The notes under the pieces: model-generated
Told to the model about the DNA's origin: nothing
Seen by the model: only the letters and a program-made list of their open reading frames with translations
Database searches by the model: none
Program-made: the position numbers and the translations under genes
Shown: positions 8,624-18,093 of the stretch, piece after piece
How positions within the stretch are numbered: the first letter of the stretch is position 1
How the letters are laid out: each line of letters starts with the position of its first letter
Assembly: GCF_001976145.1 (NCBI RefSeq)
Contig: NZ_MOXD01000003.1
Location: 372,001 to 436,000, forward strand
DNA length: 64,000 bases
Reading direction: 5' to 3'
From: Serratia oryzae
Lineage (GTDB): Bacteria; Pseudomonadota; Gammaproteobacteria; Enterobacterales; Enterobacteriaceae

Positions 8624-11269
8624 TTACGCGTTTTCGTCATCGACGTCGTCAGGCGTAATGTCATCACCCTCATCAAGCGGTGTACTCTCTTCTTCCGCTT
8701 CTGCCACACCCGGCTCGAGGCTGTCGAGTTCTTCATCCTCAACCGGCTCGGCAACGCGCTGCAGGCCAACAACGTTCTCGTCTTCAGCAGTGCGGATCAG
8801 CGTCACGCCCTGGGTATTACGGCCAACCACGCTGACTTCAGCAACACGGGTGCGCACTAAAGTACCGGCATCGGTGATCATCATAATTTGGTCGGTGGTT
8901 TCTACCTGTACCGCTCCCACAACCGAACCATTACGCTCACTCACCTTGATTGAGATAACCCCTTGGGTCGCACGCGACTTAGTGGGATATTCCGTCACCG
9001 CAGTACGCTTACCGTAACCATTCTGGGTCACCGTCAGGATATCACCTTCACCACGAGGGATAATCAGCGAAACCACGCTGCTACCTTCGCCGAGGTTGAT
9101 ACCACGAACACCGGTGGCCGTACGGCCCATCGAGCGAACCTGCCCTTCAGGGAAACGCACCACTTTACCGTTAGAGGAGAACAGCATCACTTCGTTGCTG
9201 CCATCGGTCAGATCCACACCGATCAGTTCGTCACCCTCGTTGAGGTTAACGGCAATGATGCCCGCACTGCGCGGACGGCTGAATTCGACCAGAGCGGTTT
9301 TCTTCACGGTGCCACTGGCGGTGGCCATAAACACATGGCGCCCTTCTTCATACTCGCGCACTGGAAGGATCGCGGTGATACGCTCGTTGGCTTCCAGCGG
9401 CAGCAGGTTGACGATTGGACGGCCACGTGCACCGCGGCTGGCTTCCGGCAATTGATACACCTTCATCCAGTACAAGCGGCCACGGCTGGAGAAGCACAGG
9501 ATCGTATCGTGGGTGTTCGCCACCAGCAGACGGTCGATAAAGTCTTCTTCTTTAATACGGGCGGCAGACTTGCCTTTACCACCACGACGCTGTGCTTCAT
9601 AGTCGCTCAGCGGCTGATATTTCACATAGCCCTGGTGCGACAGCGTGACCACCACATCTTCCTGATTGATCAGATCTTCGATGTTGATGTCAGAAGTGTT
9701 GGCCGTGATTTCGGTACGGCGATTATCACCGAACTGATCGCGAACCGCTTCCAGCTCTTCGCGGATCACTTCCATCAGACGATCTGGGTTTTCCAGAATA
9801 AAGATCAGCTCAGCGATGACGTTCAGCAGTTCTTTATATTCGTCCAGCAGCTTCTCGTGTTCCAGGCCGGTCAGTTTCTGCAGGCGCAGATCCAGAATCG
9901 CCTGAGCCTGCTGCTCGGTCAGGTAATATTTGCCATCACGGATACCGAACTCCGGCTCCAGCCATTCTGGCCGCGCGGCATCACCACCGGCACGCTCCAG
10001 CATGGCTGCCACGTTACCCAAGTCCCAAGCCTGCGCAACCAGCGCAACTTTCGCTTCGGCCGGGGTTGGCGCACGGCGGATCAGTTCGATAATCGGATCG
10101 ATGTTGGCTAAAGCAATCGCCAAGGCTTCCAGGATGTGTGCACGATCGCGGGCTTTACGCAGTTCGAAGATGGTACGGCGGGTGACCACTTCGCGGCGAT
10201 GGCGAACAAACGCCTTCAGAATATCCTTCAGGTTCAGCAACTTCGGCTGGCCCTGATGCAGCGCCACCATGTTGATACCAAAGGTCACCTGGAGCTGGGT
10301 CAGCGAATACAGGTTGTTGAGCACCACTTCACCCACCGCGTCGCGTTTGACTTCGATCACGATGCGCATCCCGTCTTTATCAGACTCGTCACGCAGCGCG
10401 CTGATGCCTTCAACACGTTTCTCTTTCACCAGCTCGGCGATCTTCTCGATCAGGCGCGCTTTGTTCACCTGATACGGGATTTCATGCACGATGATGGTTT
10501 CACGGCCGGTTTTGGCGTCGGTTTCCACTTCTGCACGGGCGCGGATATACACTTTGCCACGGCCGGTACGGTAGGCCTCTTCGATACCACGCCGACCATT
10601 GATGATCGCCGCCGTCGGGAAATCCGGGCCAGGAATGTGCTCCATCAGGCCTTCGATGCTGATGTTTTCATCATCGATATAGGCCAGGCAGCCACTGATA
10701 ACCTCAGACAGGTTATGCGGCGGAATATTGGTCGCCATCCCCACGGCAATACCGGATGAACCGTTCACCAGCAGATTTGGGATCTTGGTTGGCATCACCG
10801 CTGGGATCTGCTCGGTACCGTCGTAGTTAGGCACAAAGTCGACGGTTTCTTTTTCCAGATCCGCCAGCAGTTCGTGAGCAATTTTCGACATGCGCACTTC
10901 GGTGTAACGCATTGCCGCGGCGGAGTCGCCATCAACAGAACCGAAGTTACCCTGGCCATCTACCAACATGTAGCGCAGCGAAAACGGTTGGGCCATACGG
11001 ACAATGGTGTCATAAACCGCGCTGTCACCGTGCGGGTGGTATTTACCGATGACGTCCCCGACGACACGGGCCGATTTCTTGTAGGGTTTATTCCAGTCGT
11101 TACCCAATACATTCATCGCGTACAGAACGCGGCGGTGTACCGGCTTCAGTCCATCACGAACATCTGGCAGCGCACGCCCGACAATAACGGACATCGCATA
11201 ATCCAGATACGAGCTTTTCAGCTCTTCTTCGATATTTACCGGTGTGATTTCTCTGGCAAGGTCGCTCAT
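8624..11269 (-). CDS. gyrA: DNA gyrase subunit A
   Basis: GyrA is the breakage-reunion subunit of DNA gyrase (A2B2), which introduces negative supercoils. The 881-residue product begins [17 protein letters not shown]; the ATG at 11269 is chosen over an upstream in-frame ATG at 11287 because it matches the conserved family N-terminus. The catalytic tyrosine (Tyr122) is in [11 protein letters not shown]. The GyrA-box QRRGGKG follows the coiled-coil tower, then come the C-terminal beta-pinwheel blades and an acidic tail ([13 protein letters not shown]). The quinolone-resistance region reads GDSAVYD, with Ser83 and Asp87 intact. A terminator follows at 8557-8586, and ubiG is divergent. Confidence 0.98.
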   Translation of the reverse strand: MSDLAREITPVNIEEELKSSYLDYAMSVIVGRALPDVRDGLKPVHRRVLYAMNVLGNDWNKPYKKSARVVGDVIGKYHPHGDSAVYDTIVRMAQPFSLRYMLVDGQGNFGSVDGDSAAAMRYTEVRMSKIAHELLADLEKETVDFVPNYDGTEQIPAVMPTKIPNLLVNGSSGIAVGMATNIPPHNLSEVISGCLAYIDDENISIEGLMEHIPGPDFPTAAIINGRRGIEEAYRTGRGKVYIRARAEVETDAKTGRETIIVHEIPYQVNKARLIEKIAELVKEKRVEGISALRDESDKDGMRIVIEVKRDAVGEVVLNNLYSLTQLQVTFGINMVALHQGQPKLLNLKDILKAFVRHRREVVTRRTIFELRKARDRAHILEALAIALANIDPIIELIRRAPTPAEAKVALVAQAWDLGNVAAMLERAGGDAARPEWLEPEFGIRDGKYYLTEQQAQAILDLRLQKLTGLEHEKLLDEYKELLNVIAELIFILENPDRLMEVIREELEAVRDQFGDNRRTEITANTSDINIEDLINQEDVVVTLSHQGYVKYQPLSDYEAQRRGGKGKSAARIKEEDFIDRLLVANTHDTILCFSSRGRLYWMKVYQLPEASRGARGRPIVNLLPLEANERITAILPVREYEEGRHVFMATASGTVKKTALVEFSRPRSAGIIAVNLNEGDELIGVDLTDGSNEVMLFSSNGKVVRFPEGQVRSMGRTATGVRGINLGEGSSVVSLIIPRGEGDILTVTQNGYGKRTAVTEYPTKSRATQGVISIKVSERNGSVVGAVQVETTDQIMMITDAGTLVRTRVAEVSVVGRNTQGVTLIRTAEDENVVGLQRVAEPVEDEELDSLEPGVAEAEEESTPLDEGDDITPDDVDDENA

Positions 11270-11447
11270 GGAGCTGCTATCCCTCATACTGAATGATTCA
11301 TCTGCCCTGGCATAGTGCCAAAGGGGTAAAACTATATCACAAAGCGCGCTTTACGGGAAAATATACCCGGCGACTTCGCGTTATTGGGGCTGCTGCGCCG
11401 GAACATGTATAATCCGCTCAATGGAAAACAAGGAGCTAATAACGCCC
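11270..11447. promoter_or_regulatory. Divergent gyrA / ubiG promoter region
   Basis: For ubiG there is a perfect TATAAT at 11408-11413 with TTGGGG at 11384-11389, an 18-base spacer, predicting transcription from about 11420. For gyrA a TATAGT reads on the minus strand at about 11330-11335. Box assignments are by eye. Confidence 0.55.
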
Positions 11448-12173
11448 ATGAATGCAGAATCATCCCGCCACGTGCAGAACGTTGATCACCAAGAGATCGC
11501 CAAGTTTGAGGCCGTGGCCTCACGCTGGTGGGATCTGGAGGGTGAGTTCAAACCGCTGCACCGGATCAACCCGCTACGCCTGAATTATATCATGCAACAT
11601 GCAGATGGCATTTTTGCCAAGAAGGTGCTCGACGTCGGCTGCGGCGGCGGTATTCTGGCTGAAAGCATGGCGCGAGAAGGCGCAGAGGTCACCGGGTTGG
11701 ATATGGGGGCCGAACCGCTGCAGGTGGCGCGTCTGCACGCGCTGGAAAGCGGTATGGATGTGACCTATGTTCAGGAAACGGTAGAAAATCATGCCCAGGC
11801 TCATCCTCAACAGTATGACATCGTCACCTGTATGGAACTGCTTGAACACGTGCCCGACCCTGCTTCGGTAGTGCGCGCCTGCGCTCATTTGGTGAAGCCC
11901 GGTGGCCACGTATTCTTTTCCACCATCAACCGCAATACCAAGTCCTGGCTGATGGCAGTGATCGGAGCAGAGTACGTGCTCAAGATGGTGCCGCAGGGTA
12001 CGCACGACCATAAAAAGTTCATTCGCCCCTCTGAACTGATTGGCTGGGTAGACGGCACGCCACTGCGTGAAAAGCACATCATTGGCTTGCATTACAACCC
12101 GCTCACCGATCATTTCAAGCTTGGCCGCAATGTTGATGTGAATTATATGGTTCATACCCAGCACGAAGGCTAA
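11448..12173 (+). CDS. ubiG: Ubiquinone biosynthesis O-methyltransferase UbiG
   Basis: UbiG is the SAM-dependent enzyme that performs both O-methylations of ubiquinone synthesis, in the cytosolic/membrane-associated Ubi complex. The 241-residue product has the class I methyltransferase motif I ([15 protein letters not shown], about residues 60-75), the acidic ribose contact in EVTGLDMG, and the family signatures ASRWWDLEG and YCMELLEHV-like (here [11 protein letters not shown]). The ATG at 11448 has AAGGAGCT at 11430-11437. An upstream ATG at 11421 would coincide with the predicted transcript start and is rejected. It is monocistronic here; E. coli has yfaL downstream, which is absent. Confidence 0.96.
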   Translation: MNAESSRHVQNVDHQEIAKFEAVASRWWDLEGEFKPLHRINPLRLNYIMQHADGIFAKKVLDVGCGGGILAESMAREGAEVTGLDMGAEPLQVARLHALESGMDVTYVQETVENHAQAHPQQYDIVTCMELLEHVPDPASVVRACAHLVKPGGHVFFSTINRNTKSWLMAVIGAEYVLKMVPQGTHDHKKFIRPSELIGWVDGTPLREKHIIGLHYNPLTDHFKLGRNVDVNYMVHTQHEG

Positions 12174-12450
12174 CGCTGCCATACTGCTTCGGAGCTGGCT
12201 TTGCTGGCTCCGTAACGCGTTGAATTTAAGAAAAATACCCATTTTACCGGCTTTCGATCAAAAAATGCGGCGTAAGCAGTTTTTAAGAATATTAAATCAG
12301 ATCAATATGCCGTTTTTTTCTAACGTTTAATAAAGCGGCAAACGATCCAAATTTTCTGGATTCTCGCAAAATCTTATCCCGCTTATTGACAAGCTTGTCG
12401 TGCCAGTCACAGTGCGCACTTGGAACGGGCGGCAAGATTTCACCCCCAAG

Positions 12451-12459
12451 TTATCCACA
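12451..12459 (+). promoter_or_regulatory. DnaA box upstream of nrdA
   Basis: TTATCCACA is an exact consensus DnaA box 148 bases before the nrdA start. In E. coli, DnaA binds upstream of nrdAB and links dNTP supply to replication; function here is inferred. Confidence 0.6.
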
Positions 12460-12529
12460 AAATCGGGCGATTTTGTTCACTTGCAAACGCCCTGCTTTCT
12501 CACTATCTTGTTACCTCATCGACATCCAC

Positions 12530-12545
12530 CCCCTATATGTAGTGT
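12530..12545. promoter_or_regulatory. Candidate NrdR box
   Basis: CCCCTATATGTAGTGT resembles the 16-base NrdR consensus (ACAC-TATATATA-GTGT-like), with the core CTATATGTAGTGT well kept. A partner box would be expected about 31 bases further on, near 12561-12576; that stretch matches only weakly. Confidence 0.45.
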
Positions 12546-12606
12546 TTACATACTGAGCAGAGCGACTACACTTCTTGCTTAAGGGGAATCATACGGACAG
12601 GTAAAA

Positions 12607-14895
12607 ATGAACCAAAGTCTACTTGTAACTAAACGCGATGGCCGTAAAGAGCGCATCAACCTCGACAAAATCCACCGGGTCATCGATTGGGCCGCAGAAG
12701 GTTTACATAACGTCTCGGTCTCTCAAGTAGAGTTACGTTCACATATTCAGTTCTACGACGGCATTAAAACCGCCGATATCCATGAAACCATCATCAAAGC
12801 TGCCGCCGATCTGATCTCCCGCGATGCGCCGGACTATCAGTATCTGGCCGCTCGCTTAGCCATTTTCCACCTGCGTAAAAAAGCCTACGGCCAGTTTGAG
12901 CCGCCAAAGCTGCACGCTCACGTGGTGCGCATGGTAGAGATGGGCAAGTACGATAGGCATCTGCTGGAAGACTACACGGCTGAAGAGTTCGAGCAGATGG
13001 ACTCCTTTATCGATCACTGGCGCGATATGAATTTCTCCTACGCAGCAGTCAAGCAGCTGGAAGGGAAGTATCTGGTGCAAAACCGCGTCAGCGGCGAGAT
13101 CTACGAGAGCGCACAGTTCCTGTATATCCTGGTCGCCGCCTGCCTGTTCTCCGGCTACCCGCGCACCACGCGTCTGGATTACGTCAAACGTTTCTATGAC
13201 GCGATTTCTACCTTCAAAATTTCTTTGCCTACGCCAATCATGTCTGGCGTGCGCACCCCTACCCGTCAGTTCAGCTCCTGCGTGCTGATCGAATGTGGTG
13301 ATAGCCTGGACTCCATCAACGCCACCTCCAGCGCCATTGTGAAATACGTTTCACAGCGTGCGGGGATCGGTATCAACGCTGGCCGCATCCGTGCGCTAGG
13401 CAGCCCGATCCGCGGCGGTGAAGCCTTCCATACCGGCTGTATTCCGTTCTACAAGCATTTCCAGACTGCCGTGAAATCCTGCTCTCAGGGCGGCGTACGC
13501 GGCGGTGCCGCCACGCTGTTCTACCCGATGTGGCATCTGGAAGTCGAAAGCCTGCTGGTGCTGAAAAACAACCGTGGCGTTGAAGGTAACCGCGTGCGCC
13601 ACATGGACTACGGCGTGCAGCTCAACCGCCTGATGTATCAGCGCCTGATCAAGAACGAAGATATTACCCTGTTCAGCCCGTCTGACGTTCCTGGGCTGTA
13701 CGACGCCTTCTTCGCCGATCAGGACGAATTTGAGCGTTTGTATACCCAATATGAGCAAGATGACAGCATTCGCCAGAAGCGGGTGAAAGCGGTAGAGTTG
13801 TTCTCGCTGATGATGCAGGAACGCGCCTCAACCGGCCGTATCTACATCCAGAACGTCGATCACTGCAACACCCACAGCCCGTTTGATCCGCAAGTTGCGC
13901 CAGTACGCCAGTCCAACCTGTGCCTGGAAATCGCCCTGCCAACCAAGCCGCTGGATGATGTGAATGATGAAAACGGTGAAATCGCGCTGTGTACGCTGTC
14001 AGCCTTTAACCTGGGGGCCATTGATAGCCTGGACGATTTAGAAGAGCTGGCGACGCTGGCCGTGCGCTCGCTCGACGCGCTGCTGGACTACCAGGACTAC
14101 CCCATCAAAGCCGCTTACCGTGGCGCGATGGGCCGCCGTACCCTGGGCATTGGCGTGATCAACTACGCTTACTATCTGGCGAAAAACGGCGTGCGTTACT
14201 CCGATGGCAGTGCCAACAACCTGACCCACCGGACCTTTGAAGCTATTCAGTACTACCTGTTGAAAGCGTCGAACCGTCTGGCTCAGGAGCAAGGGGCTTG
14301 CCCGTGGTTCAATGAAACCACCTACTCGCAGGGCATCCTGCCGATCGACACTTACAAGAAAGACCTGGATGTTATCTGTAGCGAACCGTTGCATTACGAC
14401 TGGGAAACTCTGCGTCAGGAGATTAAAGAAACCGGCCTGCGCAACTCAACGCTGTCTGCGCTGATGCCGTCGGAAACCTCTTCACAGATTTCCAACGCGA
14501 CCAACGGCATTGAGCCACCACGTGGCCATGTCAGCATCAAAGCCTCGAAAGACGGCATTCTGCGTCAGGTGGTGCCTGAGTATGAACGTCTGAAAGACAA
14601 CTACGAACTGCTGTGGGAAATGCCGAATAACGACGGTTACCTGCAACTGGTTGGTCTGATGCAGAAGTTTATCGATCAGTCGATCTCTGCCAACACCAAC
14701 TATGACCCGACCCGTTTCCCAGGTGGTAAGGTTCCGATGAAGCAGTTGCTGAAGGACCTGCTCACCACCTACAAGTTCGGCGTGAAGACGCTGTATTATC
14801 AGAACACCCGTGACGGTGCAGACGATATCCAGGAAGACATGCAGCCAGCCAAAGGCGGCGATGACGACTGTGAAAGCGGCGCCTGCAAGATCTAA
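12607..14895 (+). CDS. nrdA: Ribonucleoside-diphosphate reductase 1, alpha subunit
   Basis: NrdA is the catalytic alpha subunit of aerobic class Ia ribonucleotide reductase, converting NDPs to dNDPs with a radical supplied by NrdB. The product has 762 residues, about the family's usual length. It begins with an ATP-cone (KRDGRKERINLDKIHRV, about 9-25) that senses ATP/dATP. The substrate-site cysteines are visible in RQFSSCVLIECGD, SNLCLEIALP and EIALCTLSAFN. The C-terminal shuttle pair is in DCESGACKI. nrdB and yfaE follow, with a hairpin in the nrdA-nrdB gap. DnaA and NrdR sites upstream suggest cell-cycle and dNTP-level control. Confidence 0.98.
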   Translation: MNQSLLVTKRDGRKERINLDKIHRVIDWAAEGLHNVSVSQVELRSHIQFYDGIKTADIHETIIKAAADLISRDAPDYQYLAARLAIFHLRKKAYGQFEPPKLHAHVVRMVEMGKYDRHLLEDYTAEEFEQMDSFIDHWRDMNFSYAAVKQLEGKYLVQNRVSGEIYESAQFLYILVAACLFSGYPRTTRLDYVKRFYDAISTFKISLPTPIMSGVRTPTRQFSSCVLIECGDSLDSINATSSAIVKYVSQRAGIGINAGRIRALGSPIRGGEAFHTGCIPFYKHFQTAVKSCSQGGVRGGAATLFYPMWHLEVESLLVLKNNRGVEGNRVRHMDYGVQLNRLMYQRLIKNEDITLFSPSDVPGLYDAFFADQDEFERLYTQYEQDDSIRQKRVKAVELFSLMMQERASTGRIYIQNVDHCNTHSPFDPQVAPVRQSNLCLEIALPTKPLDDVNDENGEIALCTLSAFNLGAIDSLDDLEELATLAVRSLDALLDYQDYPIKAAYRGAMGRRTLGIGVINYAYYLAKNGVRYSDGSANNLTHRTFEAIQYYLLKASNRLAQEQGACPWFNETTYSQGILPIDTYKKDLDVICSEPLHYDWETLRQEIKETGLRNSTLSALMPSETSSQISNATNGIEPPRGHVSIKASKDGILRQVVPEYERLKDNYELLWEMPNNDGYLQLVGLMQKFIDQSISANTNYDPTRFPGGKVPMKQLLKDLLTTYKFGVKTLYYQNTRDGADDIQEDMQPAKGGDDDCESGACKI

Positions 14896-14908
14896 CGTTC
14901 AACGCAGC

Positions 14909-14929
14909 GGGCCAGAGTTCTTCTGGCCC
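14909..14929 (+). terminator. Hairpin between nrdA and nrdB
   Basis: GGGCCAGA-GTTCT-TCTGGCCC is a strong stem in the 69-base gap and is followed by CTTTAATT. The weak T run suggests partial termination or mRNA-end protection, not a full stop. Confidence 0.5.
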
Positions 14930-14964
14930 CTTTAATTCAGCACTGCACTAATGGATTCAAGCTT

Positions 14965-16095
14965 ATGGCTTACACCACTTTTTCTCAGAACAAAAACAAC
15001 CAGTTGCTCGAGCCGATGTTCTTCGGCCAGTCAGTCAACGTGGCGCGCTTTGACCAGCAGAAACACGAAATCTTCGAAAAGTTGATTGAAAAGCAACTCT
15101 CCTTCTTCTGGCGCCCGGAAGAAGTTGACGTCTCGCGTGACCGCATCGATTATCAGGCGCTGCCGGAGCATGAAAAACACATCTTCATCAGCAACCTGAA
15201 ATATCAGACGCTGCTGGACTCCATCCAGGGCCGTAGCCCGAACGTGGCACTGTTGCCGCTGATCTCAATCCCGGAACTGGAAACCTGGGTGGAAACCTGG
15301 TCATTCTCTGAGACCATTCACTCCCGTTCTTACACCCATATCATTCGCAACATCGTTAACGACCCGGCACTGGTGTTTGACGATATCGTTACCAACGAAG
15401 AGATCAAAAAGCGCGCGAAAGATATTTCCGGCTATTACGACGATCTGATCGAAATGACCAGCTACTACCACCTGTTAGGTGAAGGCACGCATCAGGTCAA
15501 CGGAAAAACCGTTATCGTCAATCTGCGCGCGATAAAAAAGCAGCTGTATCTGTGCCTAATGAGCGTTAACGCGCTGGAAGCCATCCGTTTCTATGTCAGC
15601 TTCGCCTGTTCATTCGCGTTTGCTGAACGTGAATTGATGGAAGGCAACGCCAAAATCATCAAACTGATCGCCCGCGATGAAGCTCTGCACCTGACCGGTA
15701 CTCAGCACATCATCAACCTGATGCGCTCGGGTGCGGATGACCCCGAGATGGCCGAGATCGCCGCAGAGTGCCAGCAGGAATGTTATGATCTGTTCGTCCT
15801 GGCCGCACAGCAGGAGAAAGAGTGGGCTGAATACCTGTTCCGCGATGGTTCTATGATTGGTCTGAACAAAGATATTCTGTGCCAATATGTGGAATACATC
15901 ACCAATATCCGCATGCAGGCGGTCGGCTTGGGCCTGCCGTTCCAGACGCGCTCTAACCCCATTCCATGGATCAATGCCTGGTTGGTTTCGGATAACGTTC
16001 AAGTGGCTCCGCAAGAAGTGGAAGTCAGCTCCTATCTGGTGGGCCAGATTGACTCGGAAGTCAATGCTGACGACCTGAGCGACTTCGAGCTGTAA
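14965..16095 (+). CDS. nrdB: Ribonucleoside-diphosphate reductase 1, beta subunit
   Basis: NrdB carries the diferric-tyrosyl radical cofactor that initiates catalysis in NrdA. The 376-residue product matches the E. coli length. Radical Tyr122 lies in the motif [10 protein letters not shown]. Iron ligands occur in [12 protein letters not shown] and in [13 protein letters not shown], and the mobile C-terminal tail that docks on NrdA is [13 protein letters not shown]. The ATG at 14965 has only a weak ribosome site, so translation may depend on coupling or an internal nrdA-derived transcript. The yfaE start follows the stop codon without a gap. Confidence 0.98.
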   Translation: MAYTTFSQNKNNQLLEPMFFGQSVNVARFDQQKHEIFEKLIEKQLSFFWRPEEVDVSRDRIDYQALPEHEKHIFISNLKYQTLLDSIQGRSPNVALLPLISIPELETWVETWSFSETIHSRSYTHIIRNIVNDPALVFDDIVTNEEIKKRAKDISGYYDDLIEMTSYYHLLGEGTHQVNGKTVIVNLRAIKKQLYLCLMSVNALEAIRFYVSFACSFAFAERELMEGNAKIIKLIARDEALHLTGTQHIINLMRSGADDPEMAEIAAECQQECYDLFVLAAQQEKEWAEYLFRDGSMIGLNKDILCQYVEYITNIRMQAVGLGLPFQTRSNPIPWINAWLVSDNVQVAPQEVEVSSYLVGQIDSEVNADDLSDFEL

Positions 16096-16356
16096 GTGGC
16101 TGCGCCAACCGTTACGCTGCGTGCCACCGGTACGCAGCTCTCCTGCCCTGAAGGCGAAAACTGCCTGCTCGACGTGCTAGAACTGCACGACGTCGCCGTG
16201 GAATATCAGTGCCGTTCAGGCTATTGCGGTGCCTGCCGCATGAAGTTGCTGAAAGGTAAAGTGGCCTATCGTCAACAGCCGCTGGCGTTTATCAACGAAG
16301 GTGAGATCCTGCCCTGCTGCTGCATGCCGTTGATCGATATTGAGTTGGAAATATAA
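16096..16356 (+). CDS. yfaE: 2Fe-2S ferredoxin YfaE, cofactor maintenance for NrdB
   Basis: YfaE is a small plant-type ferredoxin that regenerates the diferric-tyrosyl radical of NrdB. The 86-residue product has the cluster cysteines in YQCRSGYCGACRMKLL, with the fourth in ILPCCCMPL. The start is a GTG lying immediately after the nrdB TAA stop (TAA-GTG), with no intervening base. Its ribosome site must be inside the nrdB end, and translational coupling is likely. This placement keeps the maintenance ferredoxin in proportion to its client. A GC-rich hairpin follows at 16393-16410. Confidence 0.93.
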   Translation: MAAPTVTLRATGTQLSCPEGENCLLDVLELHDVAVEYQCRSGYCGACRMKLLKGKVAYRQQPLAFINEGEILPCCCMPLIDIELEI

Positions 16357-16392
16357 AGTCGGGTGCCTGAAACCCACGCCAGGATACCAGAA

Positions 16393-16410
16393 GGCGGGGT
16401 TTCCCCCGCC
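16393..16410. terminator. Hairpin between yfaE and the hok-like gene
   Basis: GGCGGGG-TTTC-CCCCGCC is a strong stem just past yfaE and just past the convergent hok-like gene. Neither side has a T run, so efficiency is uncertain. Confidence 0.5.
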
Positions 16411-16424
16411 CAATGATTACCACT

Positions 16425-16568
16425 TCACATACAGGTTAACGACATTAGGATAGTGATATCCTTCTGGTAGATTGCCAACCCGCAAAACCGGTCTTTAATC
16501 ATCCAAATAGATGCCAAAATCGTTATACATACAACCGTTAACGCGTATAGCGCATGTTTTTTATACAT
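16425..16568 (-). CDS. Hok/Gef-family small membrane toxin
   Basis: A 47-residue peptide that lines up with Hok-family toxins of type I toxin-antitoxin systems, which insert in the inner membrane and depolarise it. It begins MYKKHALYAL, has one membrane segment (LTVVCITILASIWMI), and continues as KDRFCGL. Cys14 and Cys29 keep the 15-residue Hok spacing. Cys46 falls where HokA-type proteins have their late cysteine, but the peptide ends one residue later, so the C-terminal tail is missing. The usual CEL motif reads CGL. The ATG at 16568 has an excellent ribosome site (AAGGAGG). The frame extends upstream to 16631. Whether it is still toxic cannot be told from sequence. Confidence 0.75.
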   Translation of the reverse strand: MYKKHALYALTVVCITILASIWMIKDRFCGLAIYQKDITILMSLTCM

Positions 16569-16572
16569 GGCT

Positions 16573-16662
16573 TGCCTCCTTGCTGTGAAGGGGCTACCAT
16601 ACCGGTGTCTAGGCGGTATGTGCAGCCCCATTCTGATTGAGAGTCAGTCTGGGGCTTTCATC
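16573..16662 (+). ncRNA. Putative Sok-type antisense RNA
   Basis: A promoter-like pair on the plus strand, TTAACG (16538-16543) and TATACA (16562-16567) with 18 bases between, predicts a transcript from about 16573. The transcript would be exactly antisense to the hok-like ribosome site and leader. It would end at a stem AGCCCCA ... TGGGGCT (16624-16656, inner CTGA/TCAG) followed by TTTC. This is the arrangement of Sok RNAs, which block toxin translation. It is predicted from layout only. Confidence 0.55.
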
Positions 16663-16798
16663 TATCCGCCTTGTCACACAATGCCCAAGACGAACAGTCC
16701 CAAGCACCCGCAAAGAGTGTAACAGCATAATCCCACGCCGAATATCCCCTATAATATTATGATTAATAAGGGATATATCACCGTGCTGAAGGCATAAG

Positions 16799-17995
16799 TT
16801 ACTCAATGATTTCCACAATTTCCAGCCAGCTATTTTTGCCACACACTTTTTCGCCATTCAACCAGCGGCGCAGCATATCTAACGCCAGCATCGCTACCGA
16901 CTCCTGCCGCAAACGCAGACCATGGCGTGTGGCACGATAGCTCACCGTCTGGCCAACACCGCCCTTCGGCGTATGCAGGGCCACACTGACACGATCGCCC
17001 TCCATTGCGCTGACCGCCAACGCCAATGGCGAACCTGTCAGTTGGGCCAAAGACTGCGCACGCGCCAACACCGTTTCCAGCGTCTCGCAGCAGTGCGCGG
17101 GCAGCAATTCCCCCCCTGCCAGCGGTGCTGCGGCGTTCTGTAACTGCAGATTGATTAAACCCGCGGTAAACTGTTCACTCAGGGCTAATTTCAACCCTTG
17201 CCGCTGCAGGCGTTCTGCTAACGATGCGGGTAACCCTGCCGTGCCTTCAAAAATCTTGTTGTCCCCCGCCACTTCACGTACCCGCTCCCACGCCTGTTCC
17301 ATCGCGCTCTGCTGGGCACGTGGGCCTGTCAGCTTCAATTCAATAATCGGGCTGGAAGAACGATACCCCAACACCACGCCGGGAGGTAATACCATCCCGT
17401 CCAACTCAGCGGCCAAGTCGCTCTCCGAGGTACCAAACGTCGTTAAACGCAGGCACAGCGGGGGTTCCGGCAACGTCAAGTGCTGGCGCAAGCGCGGTAG
17501 AATCTGTTCTTCGACCATCACTTTGAATTCAGAAGGCACACCAGGGGTGAAAAACATCCGGCATTTATTGAGCGTTAACGCAAAGCCACAGGCGGTGCCT
17601 ACGCGGTTATCCAGCATTTCAGCATTCGCCGGGATTTGCGCCTGTTTACGGTTGGACGCCGCCATCAGGCGGCCACGTTCCGCGAAAAAAGCCTCCATGC
17701 GGGCAATCCATTCAGGATGCTCCACCAAACCCACACCACAGGCCTTGGCCGCTGCCAACGCGCTGAGATCGTCACTGGTTGGCCCCAAGCCCCCATTAAC
17801 GATCAACACATCGGCAATGTGGCTGCGTTCCTGCAATATTTCCACCAGCGAGGAAAGGCTATCCCCTACCGTTTCGCGCCCGCTCATCGGTAAACCCTGA
17901 TGGAACAGATAATCCGCCAGCCAGGCAGCATTGGTATCGATAATTTGCCCATGCAGCACCTCATCACCGGTGCTAAGCATCTCCACCCTTAACAT
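16799..17995 (-). CDS. yfaY: CinA-like protein YfaY
   Basis: A 398-residue member of the CinA / competence-damage-inducible family. The N-terminal MoCF-like domain is clear (LSTGDEVLHGQIIDTNAAWLA, VNGGLGPTSDDLSA, MFFTPGVPSEFK). The C-terminal domain (about 250-398) corresponds to the nicotinamide-nucleotide deamidase region, but in the YfaY group it is divergent, so enzymatic activity is uncertain. The ATG at 17995 (MLRVEMLSTGDEVL) matches the family start; the frame extends upstream to 18031 without support. It is divergent from tyrP. Confidence 0.9.
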   Translation of the reverse strand: MLRVEMLSTGDEVLHGQIIDTNAAWLADYLFHQGLPMSGRETVGDSLSSLVEILQERSHIADVLIVNGGLGPTSDDLSALAAAKACGVGLVEHPEWIARMEAFFAERGRLMAASNRKQAQIPANAEMLDNRVGTACGFALTLNKCRMFFTPGVPSEFKVMVEEQILPRLRQHLTLPEPPLCLRLTTFGTSESDLAAELDGMVLPPGVVLGYRSSSPIIELKLTGPRAQQSAMEQAWERVREVAGDNKIFEGTAGLPASLAERLQRQGLKLALSEQFTAGLINLQLQNAAAPLAGGELLPAHCCETLETVLARAQSLAQLTGSPLALAVSAMEGDRVSVALHTPKGGVGQTVSYRATRHGLRLRQESVAMLALDMLRRWLNGEKVCGKNSWLEIVEIIE

Positions 17996-18060
17996 TGGTC
18001 TCTCCTGCATTTTGATCCATCCATTATTCACAACCGCTTTCTAGCCGCGATCAACAGCGC

Positions 18061-18086
18061 TGCAGCTTGCAAGATGAAGGGTATAC
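18061..18086. repeat. Isolated ERIC-type terminus
   Basis: GCAGCTTGCAAGATGAAGGGTATAC resembles the end of the ERIC elements in this window (compare 31862-31885). No partner end or central palindrome is visible, so it is probably a relic. Confidence 0.4.
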
Positions 18087-18093
18087 AGAAGCC

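Larger units (their letters stand above)
12174..12606. promoter_or_regulatory. nrdA upstream regulatory region
   Basis: This 433-base gap holds the likely nrdAB control region. A weak GC-rich hairpin (CGGAGC ... GCTCCG, 12190-12212) follows ubiG. A perfect DnaA box lies at 12451-12459 and an NrdR-box-like sequence at 12530-12545. DnaA and NrdR are established regulators of nrdAB in enterobacteria. Confidence 0.6.

Noticed and set aside
8963-10111. A 382-codon open frame on the plus strand opposite gyrA
   Set aside because: It is antisense to a highly conserved gene and is explained by gyrA codon bias; no recognisable domain.
16609-16857. An 82-codon open frame overlapping the Sok-like region and the yfaY end
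   Set aside because: It partly overlaps yfaY in another frame and has no ribosome site or family likeness; the Hok/antisense layout explains the region better.
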